DNA from: Pilatotrama ljubarskyi
Taxonomy: Eukaryota > Basidiomycota > Agaricomycetes > Polyporales > Polyporaceae
Direction of reading: 5' to 3'
DNA: 64,000 nucleotides
Assembly (NCBI GenBank): GCA_022385805.1
Contig: MU277739.1
Span: forward strand, 52,362 to 116,361
Part shown: positions 11,349-25,904 of the stretch, in pieces
Layout of the letters: every line of letters begins with the position of its first letter
Position numbering within the stretch: position 1 is the first letter of the stretch
Position numbers and translations under genes: made by a program
The notes under the pieces: model-generated
Databases searched by the model: none
What the model was told of the DNA's origin: nothing
The model's input: the letters and a program-made list of their open reading frames with translations, nothing else

Positions 11349-14300
11349 TAAACAAGACTGGTCGTGTCGGTATGCAGGCGTAGCGTCAGAGTACAAAGAC
11401 GAGGTTGACGTGCAAGAAGAAGGGCAGGCCGTGCAAGCTAATGCAAGGCCCGGCAGGAAGAAATAGATAAGTCGGGAGATGTGCTTTGCGTCGTGCTGAG
11501 AGCGGTGGTCGTCGTCGGCGATGGAGGAGACGACGGGGAGAGGGACGAGCGGAGGAGTCATCAGCCACCCGCCCCCAGTCGCCTGATTTGGCAATCGCGG
11601 CTCATCCTCGCACCTCCCCCATCAGAGCCTGCTCTTTCCTCCCGTACCACCAGGCACGTCTGGCCATTCGTGATTATATTCGATGAGCTGCAACCTGCCC
11701 TTCACGCTCACAGCCATAACACAACCGCCACCCGCGGTGGACGAGTTCATGATGAAATGACGTATGCGGGGAAACCCCCTTCAAGTTACCGCCGGCTAAC
11801 GTTCTCTCCTCGGACGGACCCACGACCACCGGGCTTGCAGCCAATGCGAAAATACAGTACTGGTCGCCGGTCACTACTAGTGTACTGCTCTGGCAGGAGG
11901 GTCTGTAGTCGCGATGGTCGTCTCGGTGCCCGTAGAGTCATACTGATCTTGTCGTCCGACGCTCCCGGTGCGGGCTACGCAACAAGCAAGGACGGTTTCC
12001 CCAAGTTGCAAAAGCTCTAGCAGGACTACGCTCCGAGTCAAGGTTTCCCGCCCTGTCCCATCTGAAGTCCTGCTACTGCATACCAGCATGGCGTGCATAG
12101 CATAGCATGATGCTTCTGCGAGAGCCCTCGGGGTCGGGCTCGTACCACGGTGGAATGCTGCTCTCTTTCTGAAGGACGAAGCTTTCCGTACGCCTTACGA
12201 TGTACTTCCCTACCCACTTGAGTCTAGAATGCCGGCACCGCCTCCACGGCTTCTTCAAGTCTTCCCCCAACGGTTTTCCAGAACACTTGCTGGCCGCTTG
12301 AGCACCACACCGCGGCATCGACTTCCCTGTCGGCGCGCGGCCGTATGTCAGTCCTCGAATCCGAACTTGTGCATCTCGACCGGCCGCTTCGCCGGTGCTC
12401 TTCTCTCTTCTGGCCGCCCATTTCCGCCATGGTCAGTATCCTCGGCGAGCTCCCGCAGTGTACAGCACTCCCGGGACGCCTGTATACAGTGAACGTTCTC
12501 TGGCTTCCGACGCGTCAGCGTTCGTTCACTTGCACGAGCTGATCCGACCATCTTGCAGCCAGAAACTCTGACCGCGCGCGTCTTATGGCGTCCGCGTTCC
12601 AAGGGTGGGGGCCGGCGGCACTGTTGCCGCAATCGAAGCAATGACGATGGAAGCGGTGCACCGGAGGCCAATCTGTCCACCTCTTGCATGTCGCCCGCCA
12701 CGGTCGGATCTGGGGATAATAAGATGGAGGACCAACGGGGAGCCGCGCGATACGGAGAACACGCGTCGGGCATACCGAATCGGTCGCTCGAGTGGAATGC
12801 TGCGTCATGCACGGGCTGCGAGGAGCCTGTCAACGAATGCGTATCAGGTTCAAGCTCAAGGGCACTTTGATTCGCAAATACACCGGCAAAGCGAGCACCG
12901 CCGCAGACCGGCGAGCCGACGTTGCAGGAGCATCGCATACTCGCCGGTGAGGCTCTGTTCGTAAATGAGCGCAACCAGGGTCGTCGCGGCGAGTATCAGA
13001 GAGCAGATGATTCGAGATCCGGATCCCGAGTAGGTGAGATCTGTAGACTTCCCTGGCTGTGTAGCGTCGCACTGGCGTGGAACGTAGGCCCATAGCAAGC
13101 TGGCGGGCCGCCCAGCAACCTACGGACGCACAAGAGTAGCAGGATTACAGCTAGCCAGAAAACGGGTTGAACGAAACAGCGAAGCACGATACTATACAGC
13201 CCCGGACGACTGCACGGGCGTCCCATTCCGGCACAAGCGGCACAAGATCTCTAATTCTCGAACCTCGGCAGCACGCAGCGAGACGCTGTAGATACGAGTC
13301 GACGCAGCGCAGACGAGTCAATGGGGAAGTTACAGGTGCGAGGATCGATCGATGAACATTTTGCAGCGTAGATATCGCCAGATGACCAGCCACAGAGCTT
13401 CTGCAGAGGATACGGCGGGCGGGAATCGCGTCCTTGAGGCGGCGAAGGCAAGTACAAGGACACCAATCCAGATACAAGGGAGCGCAAGCGCTGCTTCTCT
13501 GTACGTACATGGGCGCGCGGTATATCGCCCAAGAGCGTTTGCAAAGCATTAGCAAGCAAAGTCTGCCTGAGCCTTGAGGCGGACACGGCTGTGTCGTCGA
13601 GGAGCACATCCGTACCACAGACAAATTCCACCGACCAGTTGCTAGCGGTTCGCGGGGGTCCACGGTCATCTAAATGCCGTCGATAGCTCCTCCACTCACA
13701 GGCGGCCCCGAAAACCCAAGATAGACAGTAGAAAATCGTCGTCTGCGAAGACCAAAGACAAGTCCGCGGACACCGTCCAGTCCGAGTCCTCCGCACACAC
13801 GGGGAGGTGGAGACGCGCTGGAAACGGACTCTACAGCGAAGCTGCGGGCCGCACCAAAGCCGCGCAGAGCGACGTAACTCTACGCAGGCCCGCAGAGGGC
13901 TCACAACCGCGCGGCGCACGGCGCGGCCTCGCGAACCTACTACTTGCGCTGTGTGGGCGTGCACCGTCGTGCACGCGCCATCCGCACTGCGGCGGGGTGC
14001 ACCTGCTGCTCCCTCTGCTGAACTCCGATAGCGCGGCCGGATGCGCGAGAGAGTGCCCATACCTGGCTGGGATCCCGGGGGAACGCGGTGCGGGACACCG
14101 CGCTCGTGCGAAGGCGGTCGCGTGATGCCGTGCACGACGTACTCTGCACGCCCTCTGGATGGAGAGCGCGGCCACCACGTTGGCGGGTGTCCCGGCCGCG
14201 GGGGCTAGAAGCCTTCGCCAGGGGCGCATTGCAGCACCCATGACCGCTGCGGCAGTAGCGCGACAGGAAGCGGGAGGTAGATGCGAGATAAACACCGGCG

Positions 14301-17300
14301 CGTGGCGCACGGGCGGCTTGTTGCTTTGTACTTCTGTCCAGCCGCAGTGAACAGATGGGTGTCAGAGATCCTGCGTGTCGAGGGTCGCTGCTGGGTAGGA
14401 AGATCGCAACACAGGTGATCGGAGGACACAGGAACGTAGGGCGCGAGGCGGAGGACGTACATACACCGGAGATGAGATGGTATCGACGCTTGCGCTGCTG
14501 GCGCCACCGGACTATTCGGTGTCTTGTGGGCGCACTGTAGGGAGTGAGGCTAGCGGGCGGGGCGATAGGATACTGCCGGGGTGCGGGTGGTCGGCGCCAA
14601 GGTTTAGAGGAGAACAGGACTCCGTGATGGTGGAGGAGGCATGACGGCAGTGCCAGTGTCATCCTCCGCATCACCGGTCAGCGAGCTCCTGCGGGAGCGA
14701 CCCGGGGCGCAAATCAAAGAGTACAACAGATGTCGTATACGGCAGAGAGCGGCCGCTCAGTCGAGATACAGTGCACACAGTCAATGTTTGAAGGACAGCA
14801 GTCCGTATAATCCAGAACAGCAACTCTGGACGAGGCAGGCATGGCGGCGAAACGTACGAACAGTCGGGGACCCCAGATCCACAGCTGCGACGACAACCGT
14901 TCATGATAGACAGTCCTCAGGACACAGCTGTAGCGCGATAGAACAAATCGGTCGGAGTTCCCCGTTCAAGTGAGTCCCGGAGTCGCCACAGCCGCCGACA
15001 GTGACACAGCGCAAATCGACCGCATCAGCTCACCAGACAGCTGCTTAGGAACGTGCGTCTCCCCAGTCGTCCATCCCAGGCGGACTGCACCGCGGGCGGG
15101 TAGAGAGAGGAACGAAGGCGACCCGCCCGCGGCACGGAAGACTCGAGGCAGGGAGGGGGCGTGGCCACCTCGTGTGCAACCTGGGCGAACTTTGTGGATG
15201 CTCTCATCGGGCCGCGGGTGCTAACCCACGCCGGACGCCCTCGGGCTCGGAGGCAATACGAAGCTCCCTCCGGACTCCCTCCTTCAGGCTGATGCGCACG
15301 CGCTGAGAAGCCGCGGAGGCTAGCGCGTCCTGAACGCTCCTGTGCGTCCGGAGCGGAGTTCGGGGGGCGGAGAGAAGGCGAAGAGCGAGCGTCGACGTGC
15401 CGCGAGGCCGTGGCGGAGACGACCTGACGCTGCATGATGGATGGAGATACGAGATGGATCGAGCGGGAGTTGGATGTACGTCGGGGTACCGGCGCAAGGA
15501 GACGAAGACGTCGAGCGTGGGCAGCTGCTGCGTCGAGGAAGCTCAGATCCAGGGCTAAGCGAGCTACCCGCGATAGTAGTGCTGAGGCGCAACCACGCAG
15601 TTGCACTGCTCGTCGAGACTCGCGTTCGGCTCGCGTGCGCTGCCGAGGGCGCGGTGTGTGGGGTCCCCGAGTCGGTGTGGCACTGGGCGCAGACTCGGGT
15701 TGACGCTGGGAAGCGGGGCCAGACCAAGGCACATGAGACACATCCCGCCCAGGTTGAAGGTGCATCTCGGGCGCGGCGGCGCACGCGGACGGGGCGGGAG
15801 TAGCGCGTTACGGAATCAGATAGATTGTAGAAGCCCGCGATAGGTGACATGAGAAGCCCACCGTCTTACAGGGGAAGGCGCGGCGCATAGGCCGAGCAGG
15901 AAGGCACGACTCCAGGCGTGCGAGCGGTCCCCGAGGGCGCAAGGCGTAGTGTTCGGAGCTGGAGCGGCCATGATTGGCAGCAACGACACCTAGATGGGAA
16001 TCAGGATTTGAGTTGGGATTGACCAAGAGTTCCTGGAAGAGCGGGGCGACGAGGAAGCACGTACACAAGCTCGGCGTCCTCACGTCATTCCTAGGCACAC
16101 GCACACCTTCGTCCGCGCGCCGGCGGGCTGTCTACGCACTATCCACCGTCCATCGAAACGGCGCGCACGATCGCGGACGTATACGTCGCGCATGTTCGCT
16201 CGCTCGCATGCCATAGGACGCCGAAGTTGCAGCGAGGCGCCTGAGGGGTGCTCGGGGATCGCGTCACGGCGGTCGGATATGGCACTCCCACCCTGGACAG
16301 CCCCCAAGTCCGCGATCATCGTGCGGAGGAGGGCGATGGCGGGAAGCGCGCGGCCGAAGCAGGCTGGAGAAGGCAGACGGGCATATGCTGCGCTGCCTCG
16401 TTGATATCGCGTTGTGATGGGCGGGAGCACGACCGCGTGCACCTCCGAATCCTCCGGGATCGGGCGGAGATTGACGCTGTGCGCCCGGGGGAGAAGCAGC
16501 TCGAGTTCGGCGTCGCAGCGAGCCTTGGTGCGCGCGAACCCGTCGACATCATCAACATTCCGCGCTGACATCACCGTCGCCCGCTCAACGCGCTGCTCAC
16601 TGCAACTCACGCAGTCTAGACCGCGCGGAGACTGTTGGCCGTCGTACGCTCACCGCGCAGAGGGGGCGTCGGGGAAAGGGAAGAGGCGGGAAAACACGCG
16701 CGTGGTGCGAGCAGCCCGCATGACCAGTGTCGCATCGAGCACGGTCTCTGGGCGCGGGCCGCCGCGGCGCCACCGAGAACCTTCTGAGCGAGCGCGTGGA
16801 CGGCGAGGAGGAGCTCGGGATTCGCCCGCCTTGCGAGCTCCGGACAAGGCAGCACGGCGGCAACCAGCACGGGGCGGCGTGACCTCGCGACGGTCACGAC
16901 GGCGCACCGGGAGCCCGCCTCCGAGATCCAAGGCGTTCTAACTTAGGCGCCACAACGCCGCCGATCGCCCCGGGGCGGCCGACGGCGGGCGCGGGGCGGC
17001 CGGAGGCGCGCGGATGGGCGAGCTGAGATTGGAGCCCGCCCGGAGCGTCACACGGCAGGCCGGGCGGCGCGGTGGCTGCAGACATTCCGTTCGAAGACAC
17101 GTGGGCGGACGGCGTGGGAGGCGACGACGACGCGCCCCGGCGGGTGATCGGTTGAGCCCAAGACATCTGCTCGCCAGCCGGGCGGCATGTGTCATCATCG
17201 TCGGAGACGGCGAGCGCACATCAACGGAAATAGAAAGGGGCGTCCGGCGCCGCGCCCGGACCCCGAACACAGCATCCCGCCCGCCCTTCCCTTTTCTGGC

Positions 17301-18850
17301 TGCGGCCCCGCACGCGCACGCGCGGGCAGGGTCGCTAGACGCCCGGGCGCCTGCGGCTGAGAACGCGGTGGCTGCGCACTCGACGTGCGGCTGCCACAGG
17401 GCAGGCGGCCGCGACACTCTGACGAACACGAAGCGGCCAGGCGTGTAGCACGCCGTCGAGGAAGCGCGACGGTTCAGGCCTATCGTGTGGGAAAAGCCGA
17501 CAAAGGCCCGCGCTCTGGTGGGCAGGGCACGCCGGCTGCGCGCAGTCGGGAGGAGCGCACGCCGGGCGGAGAGGCTCGTTATAGGTCATCTGAGAAGAGA
17601 CTAACGAATCGGACAGACGCTGCGTGAGAAGGGCGTCGTGCGGCATGATCGTCAGAGGGACAGTACCTGACGGGCGAGAATGCAGAGCCAGATGCGGCAG
17701 GCGGCGGGAGTTTGTGCGGGGGAATAGGCGAGCGTCAGAAAGAAGCCGGCGAGGGTGCTGTTGCGGCAACGAGGTACAAGCTGGGATGAGAGCGGACCAG
17801 CGAAGGACAGATTGGGCACGCGGAGAGAGAAAGGCTGAGCAAGGGAGGGCTAACTCGCAGGAGTCGAGCGAGAAACATGCCGAGTAGAGACGCAGGAGGC
17901 TGGAGGGTGCTGCGGGAAGGCAGAGAAGAGCGTATCGAGTGCGCCATGAGGCGAACGCAGCAACCCAGGGCAGTGGGATGGGGAGGTGAAGCTAGGGCCG
18001 GGCGTCATACGGAGGACCGACGGCAGGCGGAGGAGGACGAGCGCGCAGCGAGGGCGAAAGAGACTGGGAGGCGGACTGAATGGCGACAGAGATGGATGCC
18101 GGATTTCCTCGGGGACCACGAGAGCGCTAGCCAATGAGCTGGAGGCGATGCTGGAAGAGCAGCGCAGGTGACGTAGGGCGGCAGGGGCGGCCTAGAGCGA
18201 GATGGAGAGACGTGGGCGGAGGACGAGCGGGAGGGCAGGGCCGGGACCGGAGAAAAGGTCGGGGGCGGCAGCGTGGGGTCGAGTGAGACGGGCCAATTGC
18301 AAGGCCAGCGGGCGAGGCACCAGAGCCGGGGCCGCATGGATCAGACCAACGAGAATTCTCTCTTGAGATGGGAGAGCGAAAGACGTGGTGGCGCTGAAAG
18401 GCAGGCCCGCTGGGAGGAGAATGGCGAGTCGGAGATGCGCGTCTGGAGAGTGGTGAGCTTCGACTTCTGGCTGAGAAAGAGGATCCTTGCCGTAGCCGCA
18501 TGTTTCGAAGCGCTGCAGCTGGCGGTGCGACCGCGTCGGAGTCGACGCTGGGCACGAGCTCCGTGGCCGTGAACGTGAACGACGAGTCCGAGCGGTCCAT
18601 GTCGAGCTGAGATCTAGCTGCAGACGAGCTCGAGGAGATCGCAAGTACGATCGATGGACGAGAGCGGTGCATACGCGAGCGCGGAGCAACGACGAGTTTG
18701 GCGGCGGGCGGACAAGGGGTGCCCGGGGTCCAGGCGGCGCGGGCGGAAGAGGCGAGGAGGGAATGGCCGGATTTGGACGGGGATTACTTAAGTAGAGGCG
18801 TCGACGAAAATGAAAACCGGCCGGAAAAGGAAAGGGAGGGTGTGATGGGC
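11349..18850. other. 7.5-kb GC-rich region without a confident gene
   Basis: Very GC- and CpG-rich. Open frames abound on both strands, but this is expected at such GC content, and none shows a known domain or a splice-consistent chain. The minus strand between about 17.5 and 18.65 kb is strongly pyrimidine-rich, like the long leader of a minus-strand transcript diverging from the finger-protein gene. Two hydrophobic minus-strand segments lie near 12.95-13.22 kb and are listed separately. The region may hold a long promoter, a non-coding RNA, a decayed gene or an unrecognised orphan. Confidence 0.5.
12855..13225 (-). pseudogene. possible remnant or fragment of a membrane-protein gene
   Basis: Two neighbouring minus-strand frames encode transmembrane-like segments: LYSIVLRCFVQPVFWLAVIL (plus LLLC, about 13130-13200) and SRIICSLILAATTLVALIY (about 12950-13010). 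They could be joined by a short intron with a weak GTCCGT donor and a good ACAG acceptor before PGKSTDLTYSG. No flanking exons, start or family could be assigned. It may be an exon pair of an unknown membrane protein, a decayed gene or coincidence. Confidence 0.2.
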
Positions 18851-19042
18851 GAGCGTGGCGCGAGAGAGCGAACGCATATCAGCTCTCTCTCCGCCGCTTT
18901 TATGGCCCCGCCCCGCCCCCCGACCCCCTTTCACTTTCCTCCCCCGACATCACACCCTCGTCGTCGCCGTCGAACACGACGAGCTCCAACGCTCCGCCCC
19001 CCGCCTGCCCCCGCCCGCCCTCGTCCTCCTTCGCCCAATCTC

Positions 19043-22023
19043 ATGTCCGCGTCCCCGCAGCCACCTCCGCCCGCGACCGCCCCCGCGCACAGAGACGAGT
19101 CCATCGCGCAGTCCAATGGCTCGCCCCCCGCGTCCAGCTCGCCCGCACAGCTCGCCGCGCTCCTCACAAAGAGCCTCCAGGAGGCAGAGGCACTCAAAGC
19201 CGAGCTCGCCCAGGTCAAGCGACGCGCAGAGAAGGCAGAACGCCTCCTCGCCACATTCCAGTCCTCCTCCCAATCCCCTCCCAACGCGTCCCCGCCAGGC
19301 TCGTCCCAGGGTGCGTCCTCCAAACCACAGCAGCTCCCCGAAGCCGCGCGCAAGGCCATCCTCGAGTCTGAGAACCGCGCAGAACGCGCAGAGCAGGCCC
19401 GCGACGAGGCCGAGGCGCGTCTGCGCATGCTCCAGGAGTCGTGGACAGAGCTCGACCGCTTCCTCGTCCAGAATGAGGTTCGCACCGCCGACGCGCGCGC
19501 ACAGTTCTCCCGCATCGTCGCAGAGGGCGGCGGCACCCTCGTACCCGTCGCCGCCATCCCCAGCCAACACACACACTATCTCCCGACTGCGCTGCAGCAG
19601 CCAGTCCAGCTTCCCCCTCTCCCCTCATCCCGCTCTCACATCTCCTCGCGCGCTCGCGTTCCAGGTTCCTCCCAGCCCTTTCCGTCCGTAGCCCTTCCTC
19701 CTCCCCCCAGCGCAAGCTCTAGCCGTGTCCGTCCGCGTGCTGGCAGCATGGACACCGCATACAACGGTGTTCTGACAGGTCCCGGTGCCCCACCACCAGC
19801 AAAGCGGCCTCGCGGTGACCACGACTCCGACCGTGCCCACGGGCGTCACTATAGCTTATCCGTAAGTCCTCTCATTCATCTCCGTGCGTTCGCGTCTTGC
19901 TCCTCCGCGACCGTTGTGATCGGCGACAGTCATCTTGCCTGCGCTGCGAGTCGTGACATGCCACCGTTATGGCTGGTGGCTGTATGCACGTGGAAACGAG
20001 AGGCGGCTCGCGCTGCATCGTCTCCTGAGTATCTATCAGCTGCGCGAGGTGTCTGAAACACTGAAAAGTGTGGCCGTCAATAGACGTAGTGAGCCGTGTA
20101 GTCTACGGCGCGGCGCGCGAGTCGATCAGAATAGCATCTTGTCCATGAACATGCACTCATTGTCTCCTTGTAGCCATCCAATTCCCCGTATCCCGCCCAT
20201 CTGTCGAATGGACACTCCGTCGACCACTCGCCACCTCTCACCGTCCATCATGCAAACGCCTTGCCTGCCCTCCACCCGCACTCGAGCTACCAGACGTACC
20301 ACCCTTCACCCCGCCGGTCAGATCGTGACGATCCCGCGTCAGCGCGGTACGCGCCCGGCGCATACATCGATCAGCACCGACACCGCCGCGGTCGCTCGAC
20401 GTCGCGAGATCGGGATCACTCGTCCCGGAGCCGCTCGCGATCCCGTGCAAGCTCGCTGAGCCTCGAGGAGATGCTCATAGAGGCCACGACGACGCCTGCC
20501 GAAGAGCGCCCTGGTCCTGACGGACATGTGCAGCAGCGCCCGGTTCACCCCTCCCAACACCTCCACCCATCGTCCCGCCATCGCTCGCCTTCTCCACGAC
20601 GGGATTCCGAATACCACCTCGCGGTGCCGGGGCAGCACTCGCGCTCGCGGGCACACTCGTCCGTCCAGCTCCACCCGAGTGCGCACGGCTCCGGTGCCAT
20701 CGCGTCGCCCCCCGGCCCCCTACCTGTCCCCGGACAGGTCCAGACGTACCAGACGCACATCTTCGCGCCCCCCGTGACTGGCGCACCAGTCAAGAAGAGC
20801 AAGCTCGGCGCTGCCAGTTCGACGCTGAGCGGCAACGGTAGCGTCTTGACTTTGGGTGAGTCAACCTTTGGCTCCTCGTTGCAGCATGGCGCTAATAGCA
20901 TCATAGGACCCACAGGGAGCGTGATCTCTGGTCCGTCGAGCCTGGGTGGTGGCGGCTTCCCTCCTACGAATGCGCAGGGCCAGCGCATCTGCCGTCAATG
21001 CGGCCTGCCCGGGCGTTACAAGGAGGGCAAGTGCGTCGAGAAGTGGGGACCTGGTCCGGAAGGGCCGGGCACAGTGTGTGACCGGTACGTCCGCACAATC
21101 GAACCGCTAGTTCGGCCTGTCTGACTGACAGTCCCCGGTCTCCCAGCTGCCGCAAGAAAATGAAGCGCGTGGAACGGCGCGGGACGCTCGACGGCCAGAA
21201 CCTGACCGCGCAGATGCACCACCCTCCCGCTGCGATCCACCCGTCCGGTGCCCCGCAGGCTGCCCCCGGCGGGCTGACCAACGGTCGTGTTCATGGATCC
21301 GACCGCTCGATCCACCGTTCGGACACCATGCACATCCACCCCTCCCACTCGCAGGGACGCGCTCTCGGCCCCAGCGGGACGCACATTGTCTCCTCTAGTG
21401 GCTCATCGTCGCAGAGCTCGTACGTCCGGCACGACCGGGACCTGGACCGAGAGCGCGACCGCGATTACGACCGCCCGGCGACGCCGCACTCGCACTATTC
21501 CAGCGGCAGTCGTCCGGCGCAACGCTCTCCGCCGACACCGCCGTATATCGCCACGTTGCCCGGCTCGAGCGCGAACGACGAGGACGCAGCGTACGACGGT
21601 GCACCACGCTCGCGGGCCTCCCGGGCGACGAGCCGCGAACGACCTTCTCACGGACACGCGCACAAGTCGTCAATCGCAAACGTGAACGGCCATCGGAGCG
21701 GCGAGGGCAGTGCGAGCAGCCGGTCTGCGAGCCACTCGCCCGTGATGCCCGCAAAGCCGGCTGGTCCGTCCGCCTCCGCCCGTGGCTCCCCGCGCGAGTC
21801 CGACAAGTCTAAATCGTCGGAGCTGATGGACGTCGACGCGGACGGCGAGGAGGTGGACGCCGATGCCGAAGCGGACGTCGACGCTGACGCTGAAGCGGAC
21901 GCTGACGCCGACGCCGAAGCAGACGCCGAGGCAGACGCGGACGCGGAGCTGCTGGAGGCGGTCGATGCCGCCGAGGCCAACAACGCGACTGACGAGGAGT
22001 GGCTCAAGAAAGAGGACGCTTGA
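19043..22023 (+). CDS. regulator-like protein with coiled coils, an atypical GATA-like zinc finger and an acidic repeat tail
   Basis: Exons 19043-19861, 20174-20855, 20907-21084, 21147-22023 (851 residues, frame intact). Residues about 45-165 contain two charged alpha-helical, coiled-coil-like stretches (SLQEAEALKAELAQVKRRAE; ESENRAERAEQARDEAEARL). The middle is Ser/Arg/His-rich. A four-cysteine finger follows, with Cys at about 529, 532, 558 and 561. The WGPGPEGPGTVCDRCRKK part resembles the C-terminal half of a GATA finger, and an intron splits the codon before the last Cys. The end carries an Asp/Glu-Ala repeat. A DNA-binding or chromatin role is inferred from the finger. An in-frame ATG at 18902 would add 47 proline/arginine-rich residues. 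ATG 19043 was preferred because the upstream part looks like a CT-rich leader. Confidence 0.75.
21826..21960 (+). repeat. acidic Asp/Glu-Ala coding repeat
   Basis: Within the last exon of the finger protein, codons alternate GAC/GCC/GAA/GCG to give imperfect (DA/EA)n units such as DADAEADADADAEADAEA. Repeats of this type change length readily by slippage without breaking the frame. Confidence 0.85.
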
Positions 22024-23308
22024 CCGGTCGCGAGCCGACCTGACTGGCGGCTGCACGCACGCATGTAATGACCCGTATATGACTGACTACACGCCCGGAC
22101 TCGGAATGGTCGTATTATATTCACTGTCTCTCGCACGCACTTGCTCTTCGTCTTGGTCCCGTTCTCTTCGCGCCTCGTTCATCGTCGCTGTATATCTACT
22201 GCATAGCACCACACATTCTCACCTCGGCTCGCGTATGTGGCCGAGATACTTCTTCTGGCTCTGAGATCGATCGTCCTTCGCAATGTTATCCGTCTGCACG
22301 CATGTTGTCCCCATCACTTGTAACACTATTCGTCCGCTCAACATCTTAGACAAGCTGTCTTCGCATCAGGGCCCTGGTCAAGTGAGTGCCTATAGAGATA
22401 GAAGCAGCGTACATGGATGAGACTGACTCGTGGAACGCCGTGCTCTTCTGAGATGGCGGGGTGGGGGTAGGGGTTCGCGTCGACAACAGGGCGTGCTGAG
22501 CATGTCCCACGTCCCATGGCCACCGACCAACTTCCCGGGACTCCCTTGCCGGACAATACGAAGCTTTCATCATGAACGCTTCGCCGATTCTACCTGCCCG
22601 ATCCGATCGAACGGTACAGCACTCTGCTTCAGCGGAGGTCTAGGAGGTCCCACAACGACAAACATCATGATCGCGTATATATATGACAGCTTCCCTGGGC
22701 CCGGGTCCAGCTCCTTGATCAGCTCGATCGACATTTCCATACGCATCTCTCGCACTGCTCCCCTCGTCATATATCATACCTTGGGTTCGGACTCTCGAAC
22801 GAATCCTCGAGAGTAAAGGGCGCGATCAATACCTACAGTACTTATATACTAAGGTAGCTTACGTATAGACGACAACGCTCGATATACGTATACGCGCCGA
22901 CGGTACGCTAACCATCTACAGTACTCAAGGGGGACAGGGTATAGTACTACATGTCGTGAGCGAATGGATCGAGAAAGGTCCGTGGATGCGAGCGTCAGAC
23001 GCACGTACACAGCTGCGGCGGCGGCGCATGTACGTACCGATCGATTAGTTCTGGTTCTGGTTCGAGTTCAGGTAGAAAAGTCTGTACGTGTACTAGGGAT
23101 TCGTTGTCCAAGTTCTTCGAGAGGCTCGGAGCAAGGAGCGGACGCACGGTCTGCTAGGCAAACCGTACTGATACAACAAGAGAGGTCCGTTTTCCTGGCC
23201 AAGACAGGATGGATGAGGGAAGTGGGGCAGGGGTAGCTTGCGCGTAGCGCACGAAAGCATCGACAAGAAAGCGAGCGAGAATCCAAGCGACAGAGGCACG
23301 AGAGGCGA
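22024..23308. other. intergenic stretch between convergent genes
   Basis: This 1.28-kb stretch separates the stop codons of the convergent finger-protein and GMC genes. It is more AT-rich than its surroundings, with several TATATA-like runs. No gene was recognised. Confidence 0.5.
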
Positions 23309-25775
<2,467 letters not shown>

Positions 25776-25894
25776 CTAGGTTGTGGTGGGAGGAAGGGGG
25801 AGGGGAGGCGGAGGAGGAGGTGGTGGTGGTTGTGGTGTAAGGACTGACGGGTGGTCGTGAAAAGAGGGCAGAGGAAAGCAGCGAGCGGCGGGAG

Positions 25895-25904
25895 GATATA
25901 TATG
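25895..25904 (-). promoter_or_regulatory. candidate TATA box of the GMC gene
   Basis: CATATATATC on the minus strand lies 123 nt upstream of the GMC start codon. The leader between them is strongly pyrimidine-rich on the coding strand, as is usual for fungal 5' UTRs. Confidence 0.35.

Noticed and set aside
13251..14135. A 294-residue minus-strand open frame in the gene desert
   Set aside because: Long frames are expected by chance at this GC content. It is rich in Arg, Ser and Cys without a recognisable motif or splice-linked neighbours.
18698..19042. Upstream extension of the finger protein from a non-ATG or earlier start
   Set aside because: The region is CT-rich with Pro/Arg-biased translation typical of a leader. 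ATG 19043 begins the first stretch with normal coding character.
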